This document shows, piece after piece, positions 50,326 through 57,695 of a stretch of DNA of 64,000 nucleotides. This DNA is from Bacillota bacterium. Its GTDB lineage: Bacteria > Bacillota > Sulfobacillia > RBS10-35 > JAJYVN01. Location of the stretch: NCBI GenBank assembly GCA_021797775.1, contig JAJZZC010000003.1, forward strand, positions 1 through 64,000, given 5' to 3'. The notes under the pieces were generated by a model. That model ran no database searches, had not been told where the DNA came from, and saw only the letters and a list, made by a program, of their open reading frames with translations. Numbering within the stretch: position 1 is the stretch's first letter; the number at the start of each line of letters is the position of its first letter. Both the position numbers and the translations under genes were made by a program.

Positions 50326-50590
50326 ATGGCCGAGCCGGGCTGCGCGGTCTGCCACTGCGCCACCCAGGCGGAGGACCGGTTCTTCCGGGCCGCGCTGTAT
50401 GAGCGCGTGGTGGAGGTGCCCTTCCGCGAGCGCCTGCGGGAGACGGGCGGGTTCTGCGCGCGCCACGCCCAGGCGCTGCTCGCCTACCGCGACCCCCTGG
50501 CGACCGCCATTCTGTATGGGGACCTCCTCCGGCAGCGGCGGGAGCTCCTGGCGCGCTGGCGCGATACGCGGCTGCCGCTACGCGCGCGTG
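49853..50590 (+). repeat. duplicated segment, copy 1
   Basis: About 735 bases starting at AGCCGGTGGTGCAGCGCG and ending within the Cys-rich gene (GCGGCTGCCGCT). The second copy is at about 54444-55175. Identity is low in the first half but high over the last 350 bases, where gene sequences match almost base for base. Confidence 0.8.
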
Positions 50591-51033
50591 GACCCGCCTG
50601 GGCGCGGCCGGACGAGGCGGCGTTGAGCCGCCGCTGCATGGCCTGCGCCATCACCGCCGAGGCCGAACGGCGGGCCTGCGCGGTGCTGGCCACGGGGCTG
50701 GGCCAGGGGCGGCTCGGCGAGGCCTGGGCGGCGTCACCGGGCCTGTGCTGGCCCCACTTCGCCATGGCCCGCCCGCGCTGCGGCGGCGCCGCCCGCCGGC
50801 TGCTCGACGACGTGGAGGCGCAGCGGCTGCAGGCGCTGGGGGCCGACGTGCAGGCCCTGATCGACAGCTTCGACTACCGGAGCGACGGCCAGCGGCCCCC
50901 TCAGGTAGAGTCCGCCTGGAGGCGCGCCGTCGCCGCCCTGGTCGGGCGCGTGGTCGGTCCAGGGGAGGGTGGAGGCGTCGACGCGGCCGAGCGGCGCCGG
51001 CGACTGCCGCCGGGGGCCGGGGCGCGGGGGTGA
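50326..51033 (+). CDS. Cys-rich helical protein of unknown function, DUF6062-like
   Basis: About 235 residues from ATG 50326: MAEPGCAVCHCATQAEDRFF at the N-terminus. It is helical with Cys/His pairs in order: CAVCHC, GGFCARHAQALL, RRCMACAITAEAERRA and GLCWPHFAMA. This spacing suggests metal or cluster binding and recalls the DUF6062 family, recognised only tentatively. The preserved pattern in the duplicate begins earlier (TTVDTTATFDDLCAF), with GGAGGGG upstream of an ACG codon at about 50281, so a non-standard start is possible. The C-terminus is Gly/Arg-rich. Confidence 0.7.
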   Translation: MAEPGCAVCHCATQAEDRFFRAALYERVVEVPFRERLRETGGFCARHAQALLAYRDPLATAILYGDLLRQRRELLARWRDTRLPLRARGPAWARPDEAALSRRCMACAITAEAERRACAVLATGLGQGRLGEAWAASPGLCWPHFAMARPRCGGAARRLLDDVEAQRLQALGADVQALIDSFDYRSDGQRPPQVESAWRRAVAALVGRVVGPGEGGGVDAAERRRRLPPGAGARG

Positions 51034-51240
51034 GGGGGCGCATCCCAGAAACCTAGCCCGTAGATGACGACCGTGCCGCCGCACGCGGCAGAGCGGTGCC
51101 GGGGTGCCGCGTCGTGTCCCTGGCGGCGGCCCCCCCTCGTTGCCGTTTGCACGCCGGGGACCGGCGCTGGGCTTCTGGTACCCTGGACGGAGCGAGTCGC
51201 GCGCCGTGACGGCCAGGCGTGGATGCCTGTGCCGTCCCCA

Positions 51241-51280
51241 TCCGACGTCGAAGGGGGCAAGAGCCGGGTCGGCCGCGGCG
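51241..51280 (+). promoter_or_regulatory. structured repeat element, copy F (degenerate)
   Basis: TCCGACGTCGAAGGGGGC then AAGAGCCGGGTCGG and CCGCGGCG matches copy C with a few changes. The first hairpin and the AAATC box are not clear. It ends about 65 nt before the VOC gene. Confidence 0.4.
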
Positions 51281-51346
51281 TCCGGGCGCGGCGGGGGCGA
51301 TGCTCCCATCGCCACCCCTTCCCGTGCGCTGGGCCCGGCGTTCGAC

Positions 51347-51874
51347 ATGCCGGAATCCCCGACTCGTCCACGCTCCGATGCTGGCGGCGAGGCGGCCCTG
51401 GATCCTGCGGTGGGTATCGGTCACATCCACCTGAAGGTCAGCGACCTGGAGCGGGCCATCGCCTTCTACCGCGACGCGCTGGGCTTCGCCCTCATGCAGC
51501 GCATGGGCCGTGAGGCGGCCTTCCTCTCTGCGGGCGGCTACCACCACCACATCGGTCTCAACACCTGGGAGAGCCGCGGTTGCCGCCCGCCAGCGCGCGG
51601 CAACACGGGCCTGTATCACTTCGCCCTGCTCTACCCGTCGCGCCGGGAGTTGGGCCGTGCCCTGCGGCGGCTGCTGACGCACGGGGTAGCCCTGGACGGC
51701 GCGGCCGACCACGGTGTGAGCGAGGCGCTCTATCTGCACGATCCCGACGGCAACGGGATCGAACTCTATCGCGACCGCCCACGCGCGGAGTGGCCGCACG
51801 ACGCCGGGGGCGGCCTGGCCATGGTCACCGAGCCCCTGGACCTGCAGGCGCTCCTGGCCGAGGCGGACGGCTGA
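51347..51874 (+). CDS. VOC family protein, extradiol dioxygenase-like
   Basis: About 175 residues from ATG 51347. The vicinal oxygen chelate repeat is seen in VGIGHIHLKVSDLERAIAFY, HHHIGLNTWESRG, YHFALLYPSRREL and LHDPDGNGIELYRDRP. His in HIHLKV, His in YHFALL and Glu in IELYRD fit metal ligands. The form resembles CatE of Bacillus, but the substrate is unknown. The leader holds structured element copy F. Confidence 0.87.
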   Translation: MPESPTRPRSDAGGEAALDPAVGIGHIHLKVSDLERAIAFYRDALGFALMQRMGREAAFLSAGGYHHHIGLNTWESRGCRPPARGNTGLYHFALLYPSRRELGRALRRLLTHGVALDGAADHGVSEALYLHDPDGNGIELYRDRPRAEWPHDAGGGLAMVTEPLDLQALLAEADG

Positions 51875-52917
51875 TCGCCCCCGACGGCGCGGCACGCGGC
51901 GCGGTGGATGCGGGTGAGAGCGTCCACCGCCGGGGCGCGCTGGAGCTGTCCGGCACGTGTGTGGGCCAGCGCCGCGACCGCTGCGGGCGCGGGCGTGCCG
52001 TGTCGGAACGGTGGCATCGCCCGCGCGCTGTCTGGTCTGCCCCTGGGCTCGGGCAGATCCCGTACCGCGGCGTGCCCGTCACACGTGGTGCCGGCGCATT
52101 ATGACTACCCCGAGCACTTCCTGGTTCTGGGACGGGCCGCTGCCGTCCAGGCGCCGTGTATTACCGTTCATAGCGTTCGCGCGACCTCCCGTTCACAACC
52201 GCTTGAATCCCCAGTCGCGACCAGTGCTAAGGAGCCGCGAAATATCAAGTTTCAGGCCCCACGTGAGGCCGGATGCGGCGGTTCCGCTGCGGATGGAGCC
52301 GGTTCGAGATCTGTGATGGTGAATTCTCGGCCGCCGATCCAGATTGGCGCCGCTGCGCCCGATACCAAAGTCCAGCACGCTAACGTTACCATTGCGCATC
52401 GACCACGCTCTGTCAACCGAGGAGCTTTGATCATGCGCGACTCCTAACACTGCAATCAGGCTTCGGTCGCGATGCCCCCACAGGTGGGATGCGGTCGTCT
52501 GCGAGCACCACCGCGGGTGGTAGATGAATGCGTAACCCTGACCACCATACTAAGGGACTGGCAGGAATTAACTTCTCCTGAAGCAACCCCCGCTGCGGTC
52601 CCGCCCATGTGCCGGCCGTGGTACTACCACCCACGGAGATCGTTGCAGCCGTTGGTCGATACCCTTGTGCCACAGCATGTGGCGTCAGGACGCCAAGGGC
52701 AGCTTGATCGGCGGCCGACACATTGTCAAGCGGGCTGAGGTTATCTCCTGCCAGTGCCTAAGGACAGTATGATCCAGACTTTCGCAAAGGGGCGGCCGGT
52801 CGCTCCTTTGCGCGCAGGGGCCGGCCCCGCGCGACGACGCCTTCCGCTCGCGTCGCGGGGTCCTTCTACGCAGCGGCGCCCGCCTGACAGCGCGAGCGTC
52901 AGGATGATGCGGATGCG
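51875..52917. other. intergenic region with a lower-GC patch
   Basis: About 1.04 kb. From about 52100 to 52800 the sequence is richer in A and T than anything around it. It contains short minus-strand frames (52431-52721 and 52252-52434) that look like broken coding sequence but match nothing recognised. A 213-bp inverted-repeat unit lies inside it. Confidence 0.45.
52550..52762. mobile_element. 213-bp inverted-repeat element, transposon remnant candidate
   Basis: The left end CTAAGGGACTGGCAGG (52550-) and the reverse complement of the right end, CTTAGGCACTGGCAGG (-52762), agree at about 21 of 26 positions over 26-bp ends. The inside has no intact gene and a lower GC content. No target-site duplication was found. 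Confidence 0.55.
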
Positions 52918-54150
52918 TTATACGAAGGCGCGAACGGCCAGGACCACGTAACCGCCGGCCAGGAGGGCCAGGGCCCACTGGGCGTGCCGCCCGATGGCCA
53001 GATCCCCCATCAGGTGCTTGCTGCGGGCCACGAGCCCCAGCAGGACGAGACTGACGGGCATCCACACGGCCCCCAAGGCTTGAGCCCACAGCGCCAAGGT
53101 ACCGGCGGCCACTCCTGGCCACAGCGCCCCGGCCGCCGCCACCGCAAGGGTGGCCAGGTGAACAGCTCTCCAACCGCCACGGTTAGGGGCTTCCTCCGGG
53201 CTCGGCGCGCCGGCGCCCAGGGCTTCGCGCAGGGTCCACAGGGACGCCAGCGAGATGGTGCAGGCCGCCAGGAGGCCGGCGGCGAACAGACCCACCGCGA
53301 AGAGGGCTCCGGCTGTGCCTCCCCCGTCGCGGGCGATCCATGCCACGGGTGAGGCCCAAGCCGAGGCCCGCCCTGGCGTGAGCGCCCCAAGCAGCAACAC
53401 AGCGGAGGCCATGACGATCATGGCGATCTGGCCGGTGAGCAGGTCCCAGCGGCGCTGGCGCGGGGCGCGCGGCTCGCCGGCCCAGACCGCGTTCTGCTGC
53501 CAGTAGATCATCCACGGGGCCAGCGTGTTGCCGGACAGCGCGAGCAGCAGGAACCACGCGTTGGGGACGTGGGCGGCAAACGCCGACGCCCACCCCCCGG
53601 CACGGTGGTGAACCCATAGCAGGGCAGGGATGAACGCTAGGGTGACCAGGGCGATGCGGAGCAGAAGCTGCTCGATGTGGGGATACACCCGGGCAGTGGT
53701 CAAGGCCACGACGAGGCAGAATGTCAAGATAGCCGACAGTGGCCGCGACACACCGGCCAAAGAGAGGGCCAGTCCCATGCCCACGAATTCGGTCGCCAGG
53801 ATCAGGGCGTTGAGGGCGTACAGAGCGAAGGCTTCCATCCGGGCCAGGGGGAGGCCGACTCCGGCCAGCAGCACCTTGCTGTATGGTCGGCGGGTTGCTT
53901 CCGCCACGCGCAACGCGACCGCCTGAACGCCGAAGGTTGGGAAGCCTAGCAACACCAGGGCCGGCAGGAGCCAGAGGAGGCCGTGGCTCGCACCGGTCAC
54001 GACGTAGGAGAGCATGCCGCCGGCGTCGTTATCGGCACAAAGGCCGATGACCCCAGGTCCCAACGCCAGGAAGAAAGGCACCAGATAACAGGGCCAAGAC
54101 CGCCGTACCGGCACAGCCGTTTGCGCGGACCCGGGCAACTCCATGCGCAT
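52918..54150 (-). CDS. NRAMP-related divalent metal transporter
   Basis: About 410 residues with roughly 11 hydrophobic segments, from ATG 54150 ten bases after GGAAGGGG. The first-helix motif is GPGVIGLCADNDAGG where NRAMP proteins have DPGN, and helix 6 has GNTLAPWMIYWQQNAV where classical members have the MPH motif. The Met that selects transition metals is thus missing. NRAMP relatives with APW at this place include magnesium transporters, so Mg2+ or another hard metal is a fair inference. No metal-responsive leader was recognised. Confidence 0.82.
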   Translation of the reverse strand: MRMELPGSAQTAVPVRRSWPCYLVPFFLALGPGVIGLCADNDAGGMLSYVVTGASHGLLWLLPALVLLGFPTFGVQAVALRVAEATRRPYSKVLLAGVGLPLARMEAFALYALNALILATEFVGMGLALSLAGVSRPLSAILTFCLVVALTTARVYPHIEQLLLRIALVTLAFIPALLWVHHRAGGWASAFAAHVPNAWFLLLALSGNTLAPWMIYWQQNAVWAGEPRAPRQRRWDLLTGQIAMIVMASAVLLLGALTPGRASAWASPVAWIARDGGGTAGALFAVGLFAAGLLAACTISLASLWTLREALGAGAPSPEEAPNRGGWRAVHLATLAVAAAGALWPGVAAGTLALWAQALGAVWMPVSLVLLGLVARSKHLMGDLAIGRHAQWALALLAGGYVVLAVRAFV

Positions 54151-54443
54151 GCGCTTCGCGCCCCTTCCGCCCTGTCCTGTCAAGGCTGGCCCCGGTCTAT
54201 GCGGCTTAGCGCGCCGTGGTGCGCACCGGGGCGCACCACGGCGCGCCGGTCACACACGTGATCTAGTGGCGCGGCACGCACTTCAGCGGATGCTGACAAC
54301 CGAACTCTCTCGCAAAGGGGTGGCCGGTCGCCTCGGCGCCAGGGGCCCGGTCCCGGCGGCAACCTCACCCGCCCGCGGCGTGGGGTCCTTGCGCGCGGCG
54401 ACGCCCGCCGGAGACGGCGAGATGCGGGTTCTCTCGCGGACCG

Positions 54444-55188
54444 CAGCCGGTGGTGCAGCGCGCCGACCACGCTGCCGGATAGGGTCGTGGGGACGCGCAG
54501 TTGGCGGCACGCGACGCAAACCAACCGGGCGCCCCGCGCGGGCGGCGCCTGTTCTCGCCTTCGGTCCCCGCGCCGTTTGGCCAGACCCCAGGCTGGGTCC
54601 CACGCGATACGATTCGCACGCCTCCCCATGCGCGCCTTGGGGCTGCGCGCGGACCCCGGGAGCAACCGTTGGGGAGGGGCGCTGAACGGGCCGCCGGCGG
54701 GATACGGGGTCCTCTCTGTGAGGCCGCCTCCCCAACTGGGGCGGGCCGCCGCGCCACGGGGCGGCCCGCCTGGGCCGCGGTCTCGCGTCGGTTCCCCTGT
54801 TAGGCCGCGGGCGGAGGCGACGGTGGGTGGACACAGGCGGGCCGCAGGGCTCGGAGGGAGGCGAGCGCAACGACGGTCGACACGACCGCCACCTTCGACG
54901 ACCTGCGCGCCTTCATGGCCGATCCGGGCTGCGCGGTCTGCCACTGCGCCACCCAGGCGTAGGACCGGTTCTTCCAGGCCGCGCTGTATGAGCGCGTGGT
55001 GGAGGTGCCCCTCCGCGAGCGCCTCCGGGAAACGGGCGGGTTCTGCGCGCGCCACGCCCAGGCGCTGCTCGCCTACCGCGACCCCCTGGCGACGGCCATT
55101 CTGTACGGCGATCTCCTCCGGCAGCGGCGCGAGCTATTGGCGCGCTGGCGGGGTACGCGGCTGCCGCTCGGCGCGGCGGCGTCCCGGC
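54444..55188 (+). repeat. duplicated segment, copy 2 (decayed)
   Basis: Second copy of the segment at 49853-50590, from about AGCCGGTGGTGCAGCGCG to the 241-bp element cluster. It carries the beginning of a Cys-rich gene copy and is cut off at 55189 by a remnant of a miniature element. Confidence 0.8.
54915..55188 (+). pseudogene. broken copy of the Cys-rich gene
   Basis: Starts MADPGCAVCHCATQA as the intact gene at 50326 but has TAG at 54960-54962 where that gene has GAG. The frame then continues through VVEVPLRERLRETGGFCARHAQALLAYRD (read in two parts) and stays nearly identical up to about residue 90, where it runs into the miniature elements. The later Cys pairs are gone. Confidence 0.88.
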
Positions 55189-55216
55189 CAGGGCCCCCCT
55201 CCAGAACGCCACCCTG
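55189..55216. mobile_element. 28-bp deletion remnant of the miniature element
   Basis: CAGGGCCCCCCTCCAG followed by AACGCCACCCTG has both ends of the 241-bp element joined without the middle. It touches the left 10-bp repeat of copy 2, so two insertions or a tandem event occurred here. Confidence 0.6.
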
Positions 55217-55226
55217 TGAAGGCGCT

Positions 55227-55467
55227 CAGGGCCGCGTCCTTCTGGGCGAATCGCTTGTGCCACAGGCGATTGCGGGCGCAGGCCGAATTCGGCGCGTACG
55301 GCCGTCAGTGCCCCCGTGACCCCACGGGTGCAGCGGCGGCATCGAGGCGCCGAACCTGTGCGCGGCAAGCGGTGGCAGGCGCGAGCGGAACGGCGTACCG
55401 CTCCGAAGTCACCCCCGCTCGTGGCGCCATCTGGGCGAAGGCCCCCCGCCGGAATGACGCCACCCTG
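55227..55467. mobile_element. 241-bp miniature inverted-repeat element, copy 2
   Basis: Begins CAGGGCCGCGTCCTTC and ends GACGCCACCCTG; exactly the length of copy 1. The perfect 10-bp direct repeat TGAAGGCGCT lies at 55217-55226 and 55468-55477. The different repeat at each locus shows target-site duplication, i.e. transposition. Confidence 0.87.
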
Positions 55468-55598
55468 TGAAGGCGCTCGCCCCGGCAGGTAACCCGGCCC
55501 TGCCGGTGTACCCTGCACGACACATGGCCCGCTGCACCCGCCGATGCGTCCGGGGACGCGCGCGGGCCGGCGCGAGCGCCCGTGGGCTGCGCGGCCTT

Positions 55599-55655
55599 GC
55601 CCCCCAAGCGCAAATCGAGGCCGAAAGGGGCGAAGGCCTGGTGGGGCGGACGGCG
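55599..55655 (+). promoter_or_regulatory. structured repeat element, copy D
   Basis: GCAAATCG then AGGCC-GAAAGGGGCGAA-GGCCT, then GGTGGGGCGGACGGCG. The first hairpin is weak here (GCCCCCCAAGCGC). It ends about 50 nt before the sugar isomerase start. Confidence 0.6.
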
Positions 55656-55705
55656 CGGTAGGCCGGTGGCCGATCGTTGCGCGTCCGTGTCGCCAGGGAT
55701 CACCG

Positions 55706-56566
55706 ATGCGGCTCTGTCTGACGACGCTCGGCTGCCCGAACTGGACGATCCCGCGGGTGTTCGCCGAGGCGGCGCGCCTCGGCTACGAGGGCGTGGAGTT
55801 CCGCTGCCTGGGCGGCAAGCCCATCACGCCGGCCTTGCCCGCCGAGGACCGTGCCGAGATCCGCCGGCTGTCGCGGGAGACGGGGCTGCCGGTCGTGGCC
55901 ATCGGCGCCTCCTCCGCGTTCTCCCACCCGAACCCCGCGGTGCGCGCGGCGCAGGAGGAGGACCTGCGTGGCATGCTGCAGCTCGCCGCTGACGTTGGTG
56001 CCCCCATGGTGCGGGCGTACGGGGGCGGGTTCCCGCGGCCCCTGACGCAGGATGCCGGCCGCACCTACGGGGGGGATCTGCCCGAGGGCGTGGGGCGGGA
56101 CGTGGCCTGCGCCTACATCGCCGAGTCGCTCGACCGCATGGCGCCCCGGGCCGGAGAACTCGGCCTCACGATCGTCGTCGAGACGCACGACGGGCTGTCG
56201 TCGGCGCGCGTGGCCGCGGACGTCCTCGGCCGCGTGCGCTCGCGGCACGTGCAGGCCCTCTGGGACGTGCTGCACCCCACGCGCATGGGGGAGACCCCGC
56301 GCGCAGTCTGGGACCTGATCGGGCCGCGGGTGCGGCACGTACATTTCAAGGATGCGGCCCGTGACCCCTCGGGGCGCTGGCGGGCGGTGCTCCTGGGTGA
56401 GGGCGAGGTGCCGCTCCCCGAGTGCCTGCGCCTGCTGCGTGCCGAGGGCTACGCCGGGTGGGTCACCCTGGAGTGGGAGAAGTATTGGGAGCCGGAGATC
56501 GCCGAGCCGGAGGTCGCCCTGCCCCACATGATCGCGACGGCGCGCCGCTGGCTGGCGGAGGGGTGA
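55706..56566 (+). CDS. sugar phosphate isomerase/epimerase (AP endonuclease 2 fold)
   Basis: 286 residues from ATG 55706. TIM-barrel of the xylose isomerase-like family: LTTLGCPNWTIPRVFAEA at the start, GYEGVEFR with the first metal Glu region, LGLTIVVETHDG, QALWDVLHPTRMGE, VRHVHFKDAA and GWVTLEWEKYW at the end. Substrates of the family are keto-sugars or inositol derivatives. The gene stands alone; structured element copy D is in the leader. Confidence 0.88.
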   Translation: MRLCLTTLGCPNWTIPRVFAEAARLGYEGVEFRCLGGKPITPALPAEDRAEIRRLSRETGLPVVAIGASSAFSHPNPAVRAAQEEDLRGMLQLAADVGAPMVRAYGGGFPRPLTQDAGRTYGGDLPEGVGRDVACAYIAESLDRMAPRAGELGLTIVVETHDGLSSARVAADVLGRVRSRHVQALWDVLHPTRMGETPRAVWDLIGPRVRHVHFKDAARDPSGRWRAVLLGEGEVPLPECLRLLRAEGYAGWVTLEWEKYWEPEIAEPEVALPHMIATARRWLAEG

Positions 56567-56893
56567 GGTGCCAGGATGATGCCACTGACCAAATGCTAGG
56601 AGATCGCTGAGCGGACGATGGTGGAGAGCCCGGGCGGGCCGGCGGTGCTCGGTCTGGGTAGCGGGTGCGAGATCCGGACGCCAAGAGGGCGTGGGTACCG
56701 AGCACCAGATGGCTTTCCCACCTTGGTCGGCGTCACTTGCTGCGACATGGTTTTGACCCAAGCGATACCGAGCGAGGCCTGGGGCGTCACGGTACCGAGC
56801 ACAGCGATTTGCCACACTAGTGGCATCCTCTTTTGACAAACGTCGTGACAAGTAGGGTCATGGGGTCCGCGTGTCTTACCAGAGGTCAGTCTG
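56567..56893. other. intergenic region with a possible inverted-repeat remnant
   Basis: About 330 bases. GGATGATGCCACT at about 56573-56585 and AGTGGCATCCTC at about 56820-56831 form an inverted repeat, with a further match ATCGCTG / CAGCGAT inside. GGTACCGAGCAC occurs twice. It may be a 260-bp remnant of an element; no gene was recognised. Confidence 0.4.
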
Positions 56894-57373
56894 TTGGCAC
56901 AAGCCGGGCCACGACTCGTCCCGCATCCCTGCCGGCTGCTTGAAGTCCATTTTGACAGCGTAGAGGCCATGAGGTTGAGCAACCATCCGTCTGATCAACC
57001 TCTGGCTGGTCCGTTGCTTGCTCGTGTAAGCTGCGGGGATTTGCGAGAGAATCGGTGTGAAGCTCGTCTCTCAGTGACCGTTGGTGACCGCCAGTCGGCG
57101 TCGCTGGTGTTCTTTATTCGCTTTGACGTCGTCGGTGACGTGCAGGGTCCAGAAGGCCTGCAGGGTGAGTTGCTAAAAGATTTTGTCAAGCGGCAGGCCA
57201 CGTGGCTGCTATGGCCTTACGCTCGAGAATTTGCGCAGAGCCTCTCCGTACGGCTGGGGCTGAACCCGATTTTGCTGCTGACGTTGCAGGTCGGCATGGC
57301 GTCTAGCCCACCATCCGAGCGCGCGGACGCCGACGCACCCGAAGAGTCCGTCGAGGGCAGAAGCGAGGGGTGA
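56894..57373 (+). CDS. SecB-like chaperone family protein
   Basis: 159 residues from TTG 56894, about eight bases after AGAGGT. The C-terminal half fits the SecB fold: a beta-strand region (CEARLSVTVGDRQSASLVFF, RFDVVGDVQG) and the helix WLLWPYAREFAQSLSVRLGLNPILL, which mirrors the FPYAREL...GLPP motif of SecB. In monoderm bacteria SecB-like proteins usually belong to stress-type toxin-antitoxin-chaperone modules; no toxin or antitoxin is seen next to it. GC content is below the neighbourhood, so recent transfer is likely. Confidence 0.68.
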   Translation: MAQAGPRLVPHPCRLLEVHFDSVEAMRLSNHPSDQPLAGPLLARVSCGDLRENRCEARLSVTVGDRQSASLVFFIRFDVVGDVQGPEGLQGELLKDFVKRQATWLLWPYAREFAQSLSVRLGLNPILLLTLQVGMASSPPSERADADAPEESVEGRSEG

Positions 57374-57695
57374 TGTTGCTGCGGATAGAGCGGATAGAGC
57401 AGTACACAAATTGGAACGACCACCTTGAGCCGCCTATCTACGGGGCGTGCGACGCAATGGCCTGCACGCCATGGCCCCGTATCCGGGTGACCCGCCCCGG
57501 CCCCCATGTATCCTCCCTTCTCGCGGAGGCCGACGGATGGCGCCCGCCAGAGCGTGTCTGCCGTCCGGGCCCAACGGGGCAGGCCGAGTGCGCCGGACTC
57601 GGCCCGCCGCCCCCGCTTCTGCTACACTCACCCCGTCCCGCGCGCCAACGAGAGCCGGCGCGTCTTCGGCGCGCGAGAGAGGGGGTTTGCCCCGT
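57374..57695. other. intergenic region before pepF
   Basis: About 320 bases. TGCTACACT at about 57609-57617 could be an extended -10 box for pepF; no matching -35 is seen. No gene was recognised. Confidence 0.4.

Noticed and set aside
54144-54190. Minus-strand copy of the structured element before the NRAMP gene
   Set aside because: GGCGGAAGGGGCGCGAAG resembles part of the core, but no stem partner or AAATC box is present; it is better read as a ribosome-binding site.
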